A stretch of DNA of 64,000 nt from Thalassotalea eurytherma (GCF_030161415.1 NZ_BSSU01000009.1:124001-188000), one strand, 5' to 3'; positions 26,780 to 35,893 are shown, counted from the first letter of the stretch. Program-made: numbers and translations. The notes: generated by a model not told the origin, from the sequence alone.

Positions 26780-27580
26780 GTGGATAGCTCAGCTATTTTT
26801 TCTTTTAGTGCGTTTAGTTGTTATCTCATTGCAGCCATTGCTGTTATAGCAAGACTATTCCACCCTAAGGGTCCGAACTTAAAAATCGTTTTATCATTTG
26901 CTTGTATTGCCATTGTGTTTCACGCTATGGGCCTTTCAAGTCGTTTATTTGTTGGCGATCAAATCAATTTTAACCTTCCTAATGTTATCGCATTAGTGAG
27001 TTTGGTGATTTCTGCCGTTGTTAGCATTACCGCAATTAAATATAAATTGAATTTATTACTGCCTGTCGCTTATGTGTTTGCAGGCCTATGGCAACTCAGC
27101 CTAGTCGTTTTACCCGTAACGGAAACTATTTCTCTTAGCGCAAGTAAAATGGCTTTAGTTAGCCACATTACACTTGCCCTAGTAGCTTATTGTATCCTTG
27201 TTATCGCGAACCTTTATGCTTTTCAAGTGACCTATATCAATCAAAAACTAAAAACTAAAAACTTAGCGGCTGTAAACCATTTACCTCCTTTAATGCAGGT
27301 AGAAAACCAACTCTTTATGATATTGGCGACAGGTACTTTGTGTTTGTTTATTAGTGATGTAACCGGCTTCATATTTTTAGATTCCTTTTTAGATAAAAGT
27401 TACGCCCATAAAACCGTGCTGTCGCTGATCGCCCTTGCCTTATATTGCGTCACATTATGGGGGCATTTCAAACAGGGCTGGCGTGGACATAAAGTACTCT
27501 TACTAATCACGAGTGCTACCTTGATTTTAACGCTTTCATACTTTGGTAGTAGATTTGTGAAAGAATTTCTCATCACTTAA
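26780..27580 (+). CDS. ypjD: YpjD/CcsA-HemX-type cytochrome c assembly membrane protein
   Basis: 266 residues, about eight membrane helices, with His residues at helix ends as in the CcsA/CcmC haem-handling family and Gly-His-Phe-Lys-Gln-Gly-Trp-Arg-Gly-His near residue 228. Starts at a GTG (26780) with GGAG six bases upstream. Next to corB and near ffh, as in E. coli and Vibrio. The role of YpjD itself is not well defined. Confidence 0.85.
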   Translation: MDSSAIFSFSAFSCYLIAAIAVIARLFHPKGPNLKIVLSFACIAIVFHAMGLSSRLFVGDQINFNLPNVIALVSLVISAVVSITAIKYKLNLLLPVAYVFAGLWQLSLVVLPVTETISLSASKMALVSHITLALVAYCILVIANLYAFQVTYINQKLKTKNLAAVNHLPPLMQVENQLFMILATGTLCLFISDVTGFIFLDSFLDKSYAHKTVLSLIALALYCVTLWGHFKQGWRGHKVLLLITSATLILTLSYFGSRFVKEFLIT

Positions 27581-27640
27581 TTTTTAATGTATAAAGATAG
27601 ACGTTAAAACCGAATTTAAGACTTAATATAGGACGCTTCA

Positions 27641-28921
27641 TTGGACGACATATCCACTAGTACGCTTTTTATCATCCTTGGCGTGCTGATTTTAATTTCT
27701 GGTTATTTTTCAGGTTCTGAAACCGGCATGATGAGTGTAAACCGCTACCGTCTTCGCCATCTAGAAAATGAAAAACATAAAGGTGCCATACGAGTAAGCA
27801 AGTTGCTTTCACGCACTGACAGATTAATCGGATTGATTCTTATCGGTAATAACCTCGTTAATGTTTTTGCTTCTTTAGTTGCAGGTATTATCTTTGAACG
27901 CTATTTTGGCGACGCTGGTATTTTCTATGCTGGGTTAGTATTAACACTTGTTATCTTAGTGTTTGCGGAAGTGACTCCTAAAACCCTAGCGGCACTCTAC
28001 CCTGAAAAAATAGCCTTCCCTAGTTCGATAATCTTAACTGCACTATTAAAAGTGTTTTATCCACTCGTCATTATCATTAATTGGATCACCAATTCATTTT
28101 TAGCGTTGTTAGGCATAAGTCCTGAGCAACGCGAACAACATAGCTTAAGCAATGAGGAGCTTCGTACCGTCGTTAACGAATCGAGTGCGTTGATTCCAGA
28201 GCAAGATCAAAACATGCTTGTTAGCATTCTAGACCTTGAGAAAGTCACGGTCGAAGATATCATGATCCCACGCAGTGAATTAGTAGGCATTGATATCAAT
28301 GAAGACTGGAAAAAAATTCAAAAGCAACTAACCCAATCCAACCATACGCGTGTTTTGCTCTATCGAGACAATATTGATGATGTTGTCGGTTATATTCATA
28401 TGCGAGATGCTTTGAAACTGCTTTCTAAAAACCAATTCACAAAAGCAACGCTGTTAAGGGCGGTGCGTGAAATGTACTTTATTCCAGAAGGTACGCCACT
28501 AAATGTTCAATTGTTAAAGTTTCAACATGCTAAAGAGCGCTTAGGGTTAGTTGTTGATGAATATGGTGATATTCAGGGACTAGTGACATTAGAAGATATT
28601 CTAGAAGAAATTGTCGGTGACTTTACAACGACAATGGAGCCTGCACCAAGCGAAGAAGTGCATAAACAACCTGATGGTAGTTACTTAGTCGATGGCAGCG
28701 CGACAATTCGCGATATCAACAAAGAAATGTCTTGGCACTTTCCTACCGATGGCCCAAAAACTATCAATGGTTTGATCTTAGAAGTGTTAGAAGAAATTCC
28801 TCAGGCTCAGATGAGTTTACGAATTGCGGGCTACCCAATTGAGATCGTAGATACGAGCGATAACATGATCAAGACAATCCGCGTGATCCCAGATCTCTTT
28901 GTTGCTCATAACGCAGATTAA
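27641..28921 (+). CDS. corB: CorB/CorC-type transporter with CNNM and CBS domains (HlyC/CorC family)
   Basis: 426 residues: CNNM (DUF21) membrane domain with about four helices (about 1-185), a CBS pair (about 205-330, including Asp-Ile-Met-Ile-Pro-Arg-Ser and Val-Val-Asp-Glu-Tyr-Gly) and a CorC/HlyC C-terminal domain (about 345-425). Members take part in Mg2+/Co2+ export. The start is a TTG at 27641; AGGA seven bases upstream and the standard N-terminus support it. 60 bases after ypjD, same strand, as in E. coli (yfjD). Confidence 0.9.
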   Translation: MDDISTSTLFIILGVLILISGYFSGSETGMMSVNRYRLRHLENEKHKGAIRVSKLLSRTDRLIGLILIGNNLVNVFASLVAGIIFERYFGDAGIFYAGLVLTLVILVFAEVTPKTLAALYPEKIAFPSSIILTALLKVFYPLVIIINWITNSFLALLGISPEQREQHSLSNEELRTVVNESSALIPEQDQNMLVSILDLEKVTVEDIMIPRSELVGIDINEDWKKIQKQLTQSNHTRVLLYRDNIDDVVGYIHMRDALKLLSKNQFTKATLLRAVREMYFIPEGTPLNVQLLKFQHAKERLGLVVDEYGDIQGLVTLEDILEEIVGDFTTTMEPAPSEEVHKQPDGSYLVDGSATIRDINKEMSWHFPTDGPKTINGLILEVLEEIPQAQMSLRIAGYPIEIVDTSDNMIKTIRVIPDLFVAHNAD

Positions 28922-29030
28922 GACCTAACTTTCCACGTAAAATACTCAAAATTACTTTATATATTTTTTATGAAAAGCTAATTGCTTTTACATGGATGTT
29001 AACGTCTGATCTCGTCCAACAGCCCATTAT

Positions 29031-29122
29031 TTGTGGATAATTAAAAGCCCCACAAAAGTTATCCACATAGTTATTAAGTTTCGAAGATCTAATTTTTAAC
29101 TTTCCACAATATCTGTGGATAA
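29031..29122. promoter_or_regulatory. Cluster of three perfect DnaA boxes
   Basis: TTATCCACA occurs exactly three times in 91 bp: 29032-29040 (minus), 29059-29067 (plus) and 29114-29122 (minus). About 0.5 exact copies on both strands are expected in 64 kb at even composition. A weaker TTTCCACA lies at 29101-29108. GATC sites lie at 29008 and 29086; the latter begins GATCTAATTTTTA, close to the E. coli oriC 13-mer GATCTnTTnTTTT with two mismatches. The stretch 28922-29395 has no gene. It may be an origin, a DnaA-titration or DnaA-reactivation site, or a DnaA-controlled region. dnaA, dnaN, mnmG and mioC are not in the window. Confidence 0.75.
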
Positions 29123-29160
29123 CGTAATATAGACCAATAAAACCTAGACCTCTGGTTTTG

Positions 29161-29306
29161 CAATGTTTTTTTGCATTTTTTTTTACTTTTTTTTACGAAA
29201 AAAAGTTGCATAAAATATCGCTAATTTATTCATAAAAATAGAACGATTTTTGTAACTTTGGCACGAATTTTAGATCCTAATATTGAGATATACACAATTT
29301 AGGATC
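29161..29306. other. A/T-rich tract and GATC inverted repeat next to the DnaA boxes
   Basis: 29166-29217 is almost pure A/T with long T and A runs, and ACTTTTTTT/AAAAAAAGT (29185-29206) can fold back. To its right, GATCCTAA (29273-29280) and TTAGGATC (29299-29306) form a perfect eight-base inverted repeat around ATATACACA, which is one base from the weak DnaA-ATP site TTATACACA. GATC also occurs at 29324 and 29372. An unwinding element beside DnaA boxes would look like this; the role is inferred. Confidence 0.5.
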
Positions 29307-29340
29307 AAAAAAGGAAGTGAATGGATCGGTGGATAGTTCA

Positions 29341-29369
29341 AGCAGACCAAGAGTAAATCTTGGCCTGCT
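29341..29369 (-). terminator. Hairpin downstream of the transglycosylase-like lipoprotein gene
   Basis: AGCAGACCAAGA and TCTTGGCCTGCT form a 12-base stem with one mismatch and a five-base loop, 27 bases beyond the stop. There is no U-tract on the minus strand, so it may stabilise the message rather than terminate it. Confidence 0.4.
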
Positions 29370-29395
29370 AAGATCAAATAATTAGGCTTTACTGG

Positions 29396-30010
29396 TTAAC
29401 CGAAGAACAAACGCCATAGCCAGCCATGCTCTAATTCTTCTTCGCAACTTTTTAGTTGGCTCGCATAACGTCTAGCGCGATCATCGACTTTACGTGACAC
29501 TTTTACAAGCCAGGGCTTCTTCTTGTAGCTTTTTCTTTTAAAGCCACCCCAACCTTCGTGGTAGTTTAAGTATTGGTTGTATGCATCCCATTTAGACACT
29601 TTATTAATGCGGTTAGTTTTATAAATAAACCACCCCATAAAGTCGATAGCGTCATCAAACTCATCTCTATCTGCGCCCCAATTACCTGACTCTTTAATAT
29701 AGTCATCCCATGTCATTGTTTTCGCTTGGGAATATCCATAAGCACTACTGACACGTCCCCAAGGAATGAAACCTAAGACATACTTTCGCGGCGGAGTCGC
29801 ATCATGTCTAAACGAGCTTTCTTGATACATCATTGCCATCGGAACATGAATAGGAACACCCCATTGATCTTTCGCATCTTTGGCAGCATCATACCAATCA
29901 CGGTTTTCGCGAAATATTTCGCAAATATTCTCTGGATTTTTGGGTGGTGGTGTTGCGCAACTAGATAAAGTGGCAACACATAAAGCACTAATAAATATCT
30001 GTTTAAACAT
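29396..30010 (-). CDS. Lipoprotein with SLT-type lytic transglycosylase domain
   Basis: 204 residues. The signal peptide ends in Leu-Ser-Ser-Cys, with Cys18 as the lipidation site. The domain has the transglycosylase pattern: Met-Tyr-Gln-Glu64-Ser-Ser-Phe with the likely catalytic Glu, Ser-Ser-Ala-Tyr-Gly-Tyr-Ser-Gln near residue 90, and Tyr-Asn-Gln-Tyr-Leu-Asn-Tyr-His-Glu-Gly near 148. It should cut glycan strands at the inner face of the outer membrane. The C-terminus is basic, then ends in a short hydrophobic stretch. Between the DnaA-box region and two orphan terminators; no operon partners. Confidence 0.8.
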   Translation of the reverse strand: MFKQIFISALCVATLSSCATPPPKNPENICEIFRENRDWYDAAKDAKDQWGVPIHVPMAMMYQESSFRHDATPPRKYVLGFIPWGRVSSAYGYSQAKTMTWDDYIKESGNWGADRDEFDDAIDFMGWFIYKTNRINKVSKWDAYNQYLNYHEGWGGFKRKSYKKKPWLVKVSRKVDDRARRYASQLKSCEEELEHGWLWRLFFG

Positions 30011-30113
30011 TACAACATTGAATAGATTTTTAGACTAGAGTTATCATGCCAGATGCAATGAGTTTTCGCATCATTAATCCTCTAGAAATTTTATTTAAAA
30101 TAATTTAATTAAT

Positions 30114-30218
30114 TTTGAACTTTTATTGGCTGAAGTACTCATAGTATACGAGAGGCTTTATTTCCCTTAGTGTTTCATGTTTTTAATCGCGCTTTACCCG
30201 AAGCGCGATTTTTTTTTG
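30114..30218 (+). ncRNA. Candidate small RNA 1, defined by an orphan intrinsic terminator
   Basis: ATCGCGCTT (30186-30194) and AAGCGCGAT (30201-30209) form a nine-pair stem followed by T10. No plus-strand gene precedes it: the nearest upstream coding sequence is on the minus strand. The T-run is only on the plus strand, so it does not serve gshA. The start shown is approximate (a TTGAAC at 30114; no convincing -10). A transcript of about 60-100 bases is inferred. Confidence 0.3.
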
Positions 30219-30270
30219 CCTAAAATAAATATAAAAATAATGAAATATTTTTGGATAAAAAATGAACTAA

Positions 30271-30362
30271 TTGAGATTTAGGCTATCATAAATAGTGAAA
30301 GCGAAACCTCCCTGGACTGCTTTCTTTGTTTTTACAGCGCGTTACCCTAACGCGCTTTTTTT
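30271..30362 (+). ncRNA. Candidate small RNA 2, defined by a second orphan terminator
   Basis: AGCGCGTTA (30336-30344) and TAACGCGCT (30348-30356) form a nine-pair stem with a CCC loop, followed by T7. It resembles unit 1: both have GTTTTTA, then a GCGCG stem with ACCC in the loop, 149 bp apart, which suggests a duplication. TTGAGA at 30271 and TATCAT at 30284 lie upstream but are badly spaced for a promoter, so the start is a guess. Confidence 0.3.
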
Positions 30363-30399
30363 CGGCCAGATTTTATTGTTTTACAATAACTTCAAGCTA

Positions 30400-31971
30400 T
30401 TATGAAGAAAAGTAATCAGCTAAAAAGTTATCAAAATTCAATGTGTCTTTTGCTTCAATACTTGCTTGCTCAGCATGTGAGGCAAGCGCGGAATCAACAA
30501 AGTGTTTCTCACTATAAAATTGGTAGTCTTTAGCAAGTAGTTCAGACTTATACTCGGCAGCCATTGCTAGCGCTGTTTTAGTTAAGCTTTGTCCTTGTTC
30601 GACAACGCTCGATAATATTTTCGCCGATGGCGTTAACTTCGCATCGAGAATTTTTTCTAATTCTGCATGCAATACATCTTGATAATCACTGCCACCATTA
30701 GCTTCATCTAACAACTCTGCGATAGGTTGCATATCTACAAATATTTCTTGCCCCCATTGCGAGATAGTTTTGTCCTGTCCAAAGTCATGCAGTGTTAATT
30801 CTGGATCTCGTCCTCTAACAACGACTTCATTCATATTCTTTTCAAATTGGTTTTGCGTATCACAATCTAAGGTTGGGCTTTGCGTTAATGCACAATAGGT
30901 CAGAAATATATCTAAAAACTTCACTTGTTCTATCGATATGCCCGTTGCACTAAACGGATTGACATCAAGTGCACGCACTTCGATATATTCAACACCGCGT
31001 TGCGCAAGGGCATGTGATGGTTTTTCACCAGATTGAGTGACACGCTTAGGACGAACAGGTGAGTAAAGCTCATTTTCAATCTGCAAAACATTGCTATTTA
31101 ATTGCTGATACTGACCATCTTTTTTGATACCAATTTTTTCAAATTCATCTGAGCTTACCCCCATTGCTTTCTCAACTTGCTTTAAATAATTTTCTAGCGA
31201 GTTATAGCAAATATACAAACTTGATTGAGCATTATTGGTGTAACCCAAGTCACTCATTCTTAATGACGTTGCATAAGGTAAGTAGACATAACCACTTGAC
31301 GATTTTTCAAACGGTAATGAGCTCTTTCTGCCCTGCAAAAATGATGGGCAAACAGCAGGTGAGCTACCATATAGGTATGGAATTAACCAACAAAAGCGTT
31401 TGTAATTCCTGAGTAAGGCGAAATACTTATCAGACTTATAGTCCTGCATTTTTTGTTGGTTTGCTTCAAGATCTTTTAAGGTTTGCCAAAAGCTATCAGG
31501 AAATGAAAAGTTAAAATGGATGCCTGCAATTACTTGCATCATACTGCCATAACGATTTTTTAACCCTTGGCGATAAACTGTTTTCATCGTACCAATATTT
31601 GACTTGCCATATTGGGCTAAAGGGATTTTATTGGCATCGTCCACAAAACACGGCATCGATAAAGGCCAAAGCAGTTCATCGTCAATCTCAGATAGAACAA
31701 ATTTCTGGATATCTTCGAGTTGGGCAATTGCAGTTTCAGGACTATCTGAAACAGGCGTGATAAATTCTAATAGATTTTCCGCATAATCTGTGGTTATTTG
31801 CCCATGCGTCAGTGCACTACCTAACGACTTATAATGAGGGTGACTGGATAATTCACCGCGTGGCAATACACGTAACGTTTCTCGTTCAATACCGCGTGTT
31901 ATCTTCGTTAATGAAGTAAATTGTTGACTGTTTCGCAATGATTGAACGAAATCTTGAATAGAAATTGACAA
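30400..31971 (-). CDS. gshA: Glutamate-cysteine ligase (proteobacterial type 1)
   Basis: 523 residues, typical of E. coli-type GshA. It joins Glu and Cys in the first step of glutathione synthesis. Landmarks: Gly-Ile-Glu-Arg-Glu-Thr-Leu-Arg near residue 27, Thr-Asp-Tyr-Ala-Glu-Asn-Leu-Leu-Glu near 60, Gly-Ile-His-Phe-Asn-Phe-Ser near 146 and Tyr-Ile-Glu-Val-Arg-Ala-Leu-Asp near 329, which form the ATP/Glu site. In Vibrio gshA sits near luxS-corB-ypjD-ffh; here luxS is absent and the lipoprotein and DnaA-box region lie between. No terminator is obvious directly after it on its own strand. Confidence 0.96.
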   Translation of the reverse strand: MSISIQDFVQSLRNSQQFTSLTKITRGIERETLRVLPRGELSSHPHYKSLGSALTHGQITTDYAENLLEFITPVSDSPETAIAQLEDIQKFVLSEIDDELLWPLSMPCFVDDANKIPLAQYGKSNIGTMKTVYRQGLKNRYGSMMQVIAGIHFNFSFPDSFWQTLKDLEANQQKMQDYKSDKYFALLRNYKRFCWLIPYLYGSSPAVCPSFLQGRKSSLPFEKSSSGYVYLPYATSLRMSDLGYTNNAQSSLYICYNSLENYLKQVEKAMGVSSDEFEKIGIKKDGQYQQLNSNVLQIENELYSPVRPKRVTQSGEKPSHALAQRGVEYIEVRALDVNPFSATGISIEQVKFLDIFLTYCALTQSPTLDCDTQNQFEKNMNEVVVRGRDPELTLHDFGQDKTISQWGQEIFVDMQPIAELLDEANGGSDYQDVLHAELEKILDAKLTPSAKILSSVVEQGQSLTKTALAMAAEYKSELLAKDYQFYSEKHFVDSALASHAEQASIEAKDTLNFDNFLADYFSS

Positions 31972-32254
31972 AGTGGCCCCAAAAATACAACTGTATTAGT
32001 AGTGATATGTTAGGGTTTATATGCGGTTATCAACCCTAAAAGTAATTTAATACAAATTAAATGCTTAACTTTAGCCGAATAAGCTAAATGCAACAAAGAA
32101 ACGCCAGCAATATTAGCAAATATTTACCCCATGAAATAGCGAGTAAACTAAAAAGCTTAGCAATAACTTATAGCTAAACAAGAATAAACAGTACCTTAGA
32201 ACGGCTCATTACGTTAAAGTAACACCAGTTAAAATAATAATTACCCATTCGAAA

Positions 32255-33616
32255 ATGCAAGACTCTCCACTTAGTTTACTACCTCCTTTAGTTGCAATTA
32301 TTGTCGCGGTTTGGCGCCGAAATGCGTTACTCGCATTATTTGTTGGTTTGTTGCTATGTTTTATCATGATCAACGACTGGCAAGTTTTTTCAGGACTAAC
32401 GGCTACTTCTACAGGAATCGCTTCTGTATTCAACTCAACCTACAACGTTTATATTGTTGTTTTCAGTTTACTCATTGGCGCTTTAGTTACCTTATTAAAT
32501 AGCTCTGGGGCTGTTAACGGCTTTATCGAAAGTTTGGCCAACTTAAACTTGGTTAAAAATTCAAGGCAAGCGAGCTTGTTGCCCACGGTTATTGGTAGTG
32601 CCATTTTTACCGATACGAACCTAAGTATGTTTACTGCTGGCACAGCTTCTCAAAAGCTATTTGATAAATATCGCATTTCTCGTGCACGTTTAGCTTACTT
32701 AATTGACTCAACGTGTTCGCCAATTAGCATATTGTTTCTAATAAATGGTTGGGGCGCCTATGTTTTAGGGCTTTTAGATAGCTATGAGCTTAACGATCCA
32801 GTTGGCGTACTCATTGGCACAATAGGCTATAACTTTTATGCCATCATCGCTGTCGGGTTAGCCTACTTCACCGCCTATTCTGGTAAGGAGTTTGGACCGC
32901 TTGCACAAGCAAAATTAACCAACATCAAAAACTCAGCTTATGAATCGACTAGAACAGCTCCTGCTTTCGTCATGTGGGCACCGTTAATCACTCTTATAGC
33001 ATTAACGCTAGTACTACTGCTCATTACCGGCGACGGCGATATTCGCCGAGGTTCAGGCGCTTTTTCGGTATTTTGGGCTATCGTAACCGCTTTAACGTTT
33101 CTGATTGTTCTTATTATGGCAAACCGCCTAATGCCTCCAAAAGAAGTGCTTTCTACTGCCCTTGTGGGTATTAAAAGCATGTTGATACCCGTTAGTATCC
33201 TTGTTTTATCCTTTGCCTTTGGTGATGCAGTTAAAGCACTCGGAACAGGTATTTATGCCAGCAATATTTTAGCCAATGATCTGCCTCTATTTTTACTAGC
33301 GCCTATTCTATTTATTGTTGCTGGTTTCATGGCATTTGCTACCGGGACTTCTTGGGGTACCTTTGCGATTTTAATACCCATAGCAGTGCCAATTGCAATA
33401 GATACAGGCTTGCCCGTACCATATTTAGTTGCTGCAGTTTTAGGTGGCGGTGTATTCGGTGATCATGCATCTCCAATATCAGACTCGACCGTTGTTGCAT
33501 CGATCGCAAGTGGCTGTGACCATATTGAACATGTTAAAACTCAGCTGCCATATACCTTTTTTGCTGCAATAGTCTCGATTCTTATTTATGGCGCTTTAGG
33601 TTTGTCTTTCTCATGA
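32255..33616 (+). CDS. NhaC-family Na+/H+ antiporter
   Basis: 453 residues with about 11-12 membrane helices. Polar motifs inside helices match the NhaC superfamily: Phe-Thr-Asp-Thr-Asn-Leu near residue 118, Ser-Thr-Cys-Ser-Pro-Ile near 151, Ala-Thr-Gly-Thr-Ser-Trp-Gly-Thr near 363 and Gly-Asp-His-Ala-Ser-Pro-Ile-Ser-Asp-Ser-Thr near 402. It should exchange Na+ for protons, useful for a marine cell with a Na+ motor. Divergent from gshA; its end overlaps the next gene by four bases. A dicarboxylate/amine exchanger of the same superfamily cannot be excluded. Confidence 0.85.
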   Translation: MQDSPLSLLPPLVAIIVAVWRRNALLALFVGLLLCFIMINDWQVFSGLTATSTGIASVFNSTYNVYIVVFSLLIGALVTLLNSSGAVNGFIESLANLNLVKNSRQASLLPTVIGSAIFTDTNLSMFTAGTASQKLFDKYRISRARLAYLIDSTCSPISILFLINGWGAYVLGLLDSYELNDPVGVLIGTIGYNFYAIIAVGLAYFTAYSGKEFGPLAQAKLTNIKNSAYESTRTAPAFVMWAPLITLIALTLVLLLITGDGDIRRGSGAFSVFWAIVTALTFLIVLIMANRLMPPKEVLSTALVGIKSMLIPVSILVLSFAFGDAVKALGTGIYASNILANDLPLFLLAPILFIVAGFMAFATGTSWGTFAILIPIAVPIAIDTGLPVPYLVAAVLGGGVFGDHASPISDSTVVASIASGCDHIEHVKTQLPYTFFAAIVSILIYGALGLSFS

Positions 33617-34296
33617 TAGAGATTATTGCTGAGCATGAAGACTTTTACATAGTAAATAAACCTTCTAACGTTAATTTTCACGACGAAGGAAAACTTGGCG
33701 AAGGCTTTTTTAACCAAGCAGCATCACAACTATCAGGTAGTTCACTCTATCCTGTACACCGGTTAGATAAATTAACATCTGGATTAGTCATTTTAGCCAA
33801 AAGCAAATCTAGTGCAGCGGCCTTCCAAGAGCTGTTTTCACAACATCAAATACAGAAATACTATCTTGCGATAAGTTGTCAAAAACCGAAAAAGAAACAA
33901 GGAACGATAAAAGGTGACATGAGCAAAAGCCGACGTGGCGCTTATAAGTTACTTAGAACTGCAGAAAATCCTGCTATATCGTCTTTTTTTTCTGCTAGCA
34001 TTGGGCAAGGAGTACGATTATTTATCGTTAAACCTTTAACAGGCAAGACACATCAAATTCGCATAGCGCTTGCCAGTATAGCCGCTCCAATCTTAGGTGA
34101 TTATCTTTATGCTAAAGGTGCTAATCAGGATGCTGACAGAGGCTATTTACATGCATACCAACTCCATTTCAATTGGCAAGGACAAGCATTGTCATTTGTT
34201 TGCTCACCAACACATGGTCAGCAATTTTTAACCAGGCCTTGCCTAGAAAAAATAGAGCAATGGAAAAATGTAGAGGATTTACCTTGGCCTAAATAA
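33613..34296 (+). CDS. RluA-family pseudouridine synthase (TIGR01621 type)
   Basis: 227 residues, shorter than RluA/C/D and without an S4 domain. The catalytic motif His-Arg-Leu-Asp-Lys-Leu-Thr-Ser-Gly (about residues 49-57) carries the active Asp. Lys-Thr-His-Gln-Ile-Arg (about 144-149) is the second conserved motif. It converts uridine to pseudouridine in an unidentified tRNA or rRNA site. The ATG overlaps the stop of the nhaC-like gene (ATGA), so translation is coupled. Confidence 0.88.
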   Translation: MIEIIAEHEDFYIVNKPSNVNFHDEGKLGEGFFNQAASQLSGSSLYPVHRLDKLTSGLVILAKSKSSAAAFQELFSQHQIQKYYLAISCQKPKKKQGTIKGDMSKSRRGAYKLLRTAENPAISSFFSASIGQGVRLFIVKPLTGKTHQIRIALASIAAPILGDYLYAKGANQDADRGYLHAYQLHFNWQGQALSFVCSPTHGQQFLTRPCLEKIEQWKNVEDLPWPK

Positions 34297-34314
34297 TGAT
34301 TAATGCCATGTAAT

Positions 34315-34344
34315 AAAAAGCCGAACTTTCGTTCGGCTTTTTTT
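34315..34344. terminator. Bidirectional intrinsic terminator
   Basis: AAAAAGCCGAAC and GTTCGGCTTTTT form a 12-base stem with a short loop and T7 on the plus strand; A5 gives a T-run on the minus strand. It serves the pseudouridine synthase gene and the convergent NSS transporter. Confidence 0.88.
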
Positions 34345-34346
34345 GT

Positions 34347-35696
34347 TTAGATAAGCGAGTGGACAAATACTGCTGCAATGGCGATAGGGCAAACAAATTT
34401 GACATACCATGGCCATATTTTCCAAAACAGGCTTGATTCAACTTCATCGTAGCCTTGCTTAATTTCCTCTAAAATGGCGTTTCGATGCCAAATCCAACCA
34501 GCAAAAACACAGACCAGCATCGCAATAATCGGCTGACCATATTGCGTTGAAATAATCGCGACAAGGTCAAGCATGAAACTAATATTAAAAACAATGACGA
34601 TACTTAACACTAAAATAGCTAAACCAATAAATAGCGTTGCTCTCTCACGCCCAATACCATGACGCTCTACTGCATAGGATACCGGGCCTTCTAACATTGA
34701 AATTGATGATGTTAGTGCCGCAATAGACATGAGAACGAAGAACGCAAAACCGACAAACAAGCCCATACTCCCCATTGAATCAAACAAGGTTGGTAATACT
34801 TTAAATACTAACGTCGCACCTTCTAGCAGCTTTCCATCATCAGAGAAAATTTGAACGCCTTGTGCCTGCGCTACATACATTGAAGGAATAATAAGTAAGC
34901 CCGCAAGAAACGCGATTGAAATATCAATTAACGTCACTTGAGCACCGATGCTCACCATATTTTCTGTCTTAGCAATGTATGAACCATAGATGATCATTAC
35001 ACTGGTACCTAACGATAGTGAAAAGAATGCCTGACCAAGTGCACTTAAAATTAAACTCGGCTCGAGTACACGTGAAAAATCAGGGTTTAAATATGCATTA
35101 AGTCCTTCATCTGCGCCTTTAAGCGTTAAAACGTAAGCAATTAATAAAACAAGTAAACCTATCATCATCGGCATTAATCGCTTAGACCACTTTTCAATGC
35201 CCTGCTCTACACCTCGACGAATAATTAAAATGGTAAGCCCCATAAATGCAACGGTGAAAGCCAAATTACGCACTAATGACTGCTCAACTAACCAATCTGC
35301 CGCTTCAGTTGCACCAGCTAAACGAGCAATAGGCTCTATAGCATAGGACATCATCCAACCAGCGAGAATACCGTAGAAGCTTAGGATCAGTGCAGCACAA
35401 ATTATCCCGCCAAAACCAACAACAAAAGCAAAGCGCTTTTGCCAAAGGGTACGAGACATTTTTTGCAGAGAGGTAACAGCATTGGCTTGACCATAACGAC
35501 CAATTAGAATTTCGGCCATAAATGCAGGATAAGCCAAGCAGAAAGCTAAGATAAGATAAACGAAAACAAACGCTGCTCCACCATTAGTGGCTGTTTGTGT
35601 TGGGAAGCCCCAAATATTACCAAGCCCTACAGCAGAGCCAGCTGCAGCCATAATAAAGCCGATTCGAGAGCTAAACGCTCCTCTAGATACACCCAT
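34347..35696 (-). CDS. Sodium-dependent transporter of the neurotransmitter:sodium symporter (SNF) family
   Basis: 449 residues, about 12 membrane helices. The N-terminal helix has the family signature Ala-Ala-Ala-Gly-Ser-Ala-Val-Gly-Leu-Gly-Asn-Ile-Trp-Gly-Phe-Pro (about residues 17-32), which contributes the Na+ and substrate sites. The substrate is probably an amino acid. The ATG is at 35696; a terminator shared with the convergent gene follows its stop. Monocistronic. Confidence 0.92.
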   Translation of the reverse strand: MGVSRGAFSSRIGFIMAAAGSAVGLGNIWGFPTQTATNGGAAFVFVYLILAFCLAYPAFMAEILIGRYGQANAVTSLQKMSRTLWQKRFAFVVGFGGIICAALILSFYGILAGWMMSYAIEPIARLAGATEAADWLVEQSLVRNLAFTVAFMGLTILIIRRGVEQGIEKWSKRLMPMMIGLLVLLIAYVLTLKGADEGLNAYLNPDFSRVLEPSLILSALGQAFFSLSLGTSVMIIYGSYIAKTENMVSIGAQVTLIDISIAFLAGLLIIPSMYVAQAQGVQIFSDDGKLLEGATLVFKVLPTLFDSMGSMGLFVGFAFFVLMSIAALTSSISMLEGPVSYAVERHGIGRERATLFIGLAILVLSIVIVFNISFMLDLVAIISTQYGQPIIAMLVCVFAGWIWHRNAILEEIKQGYDEVESSLFWKIWPWYVKFVCPIAIAAVFVHSLI

Positions 35697-35893
35697 GAAA
35701 TTTTACTTCTAATTTAATTGTTATAGTAATCAACATAATGTACTGAATGTAAATTTAAAAAAACAGCACTAATGTGTAATATTGCGGGTTTAGTTAGCAA
35801 ATGAACAAGTTTTAAACTGTAAAGGAAATGCTACTAAAAGCGTTTACAGTGATTTTACGCTTTAGCAATTTCGGCTGGTTCACTTAACATTAA

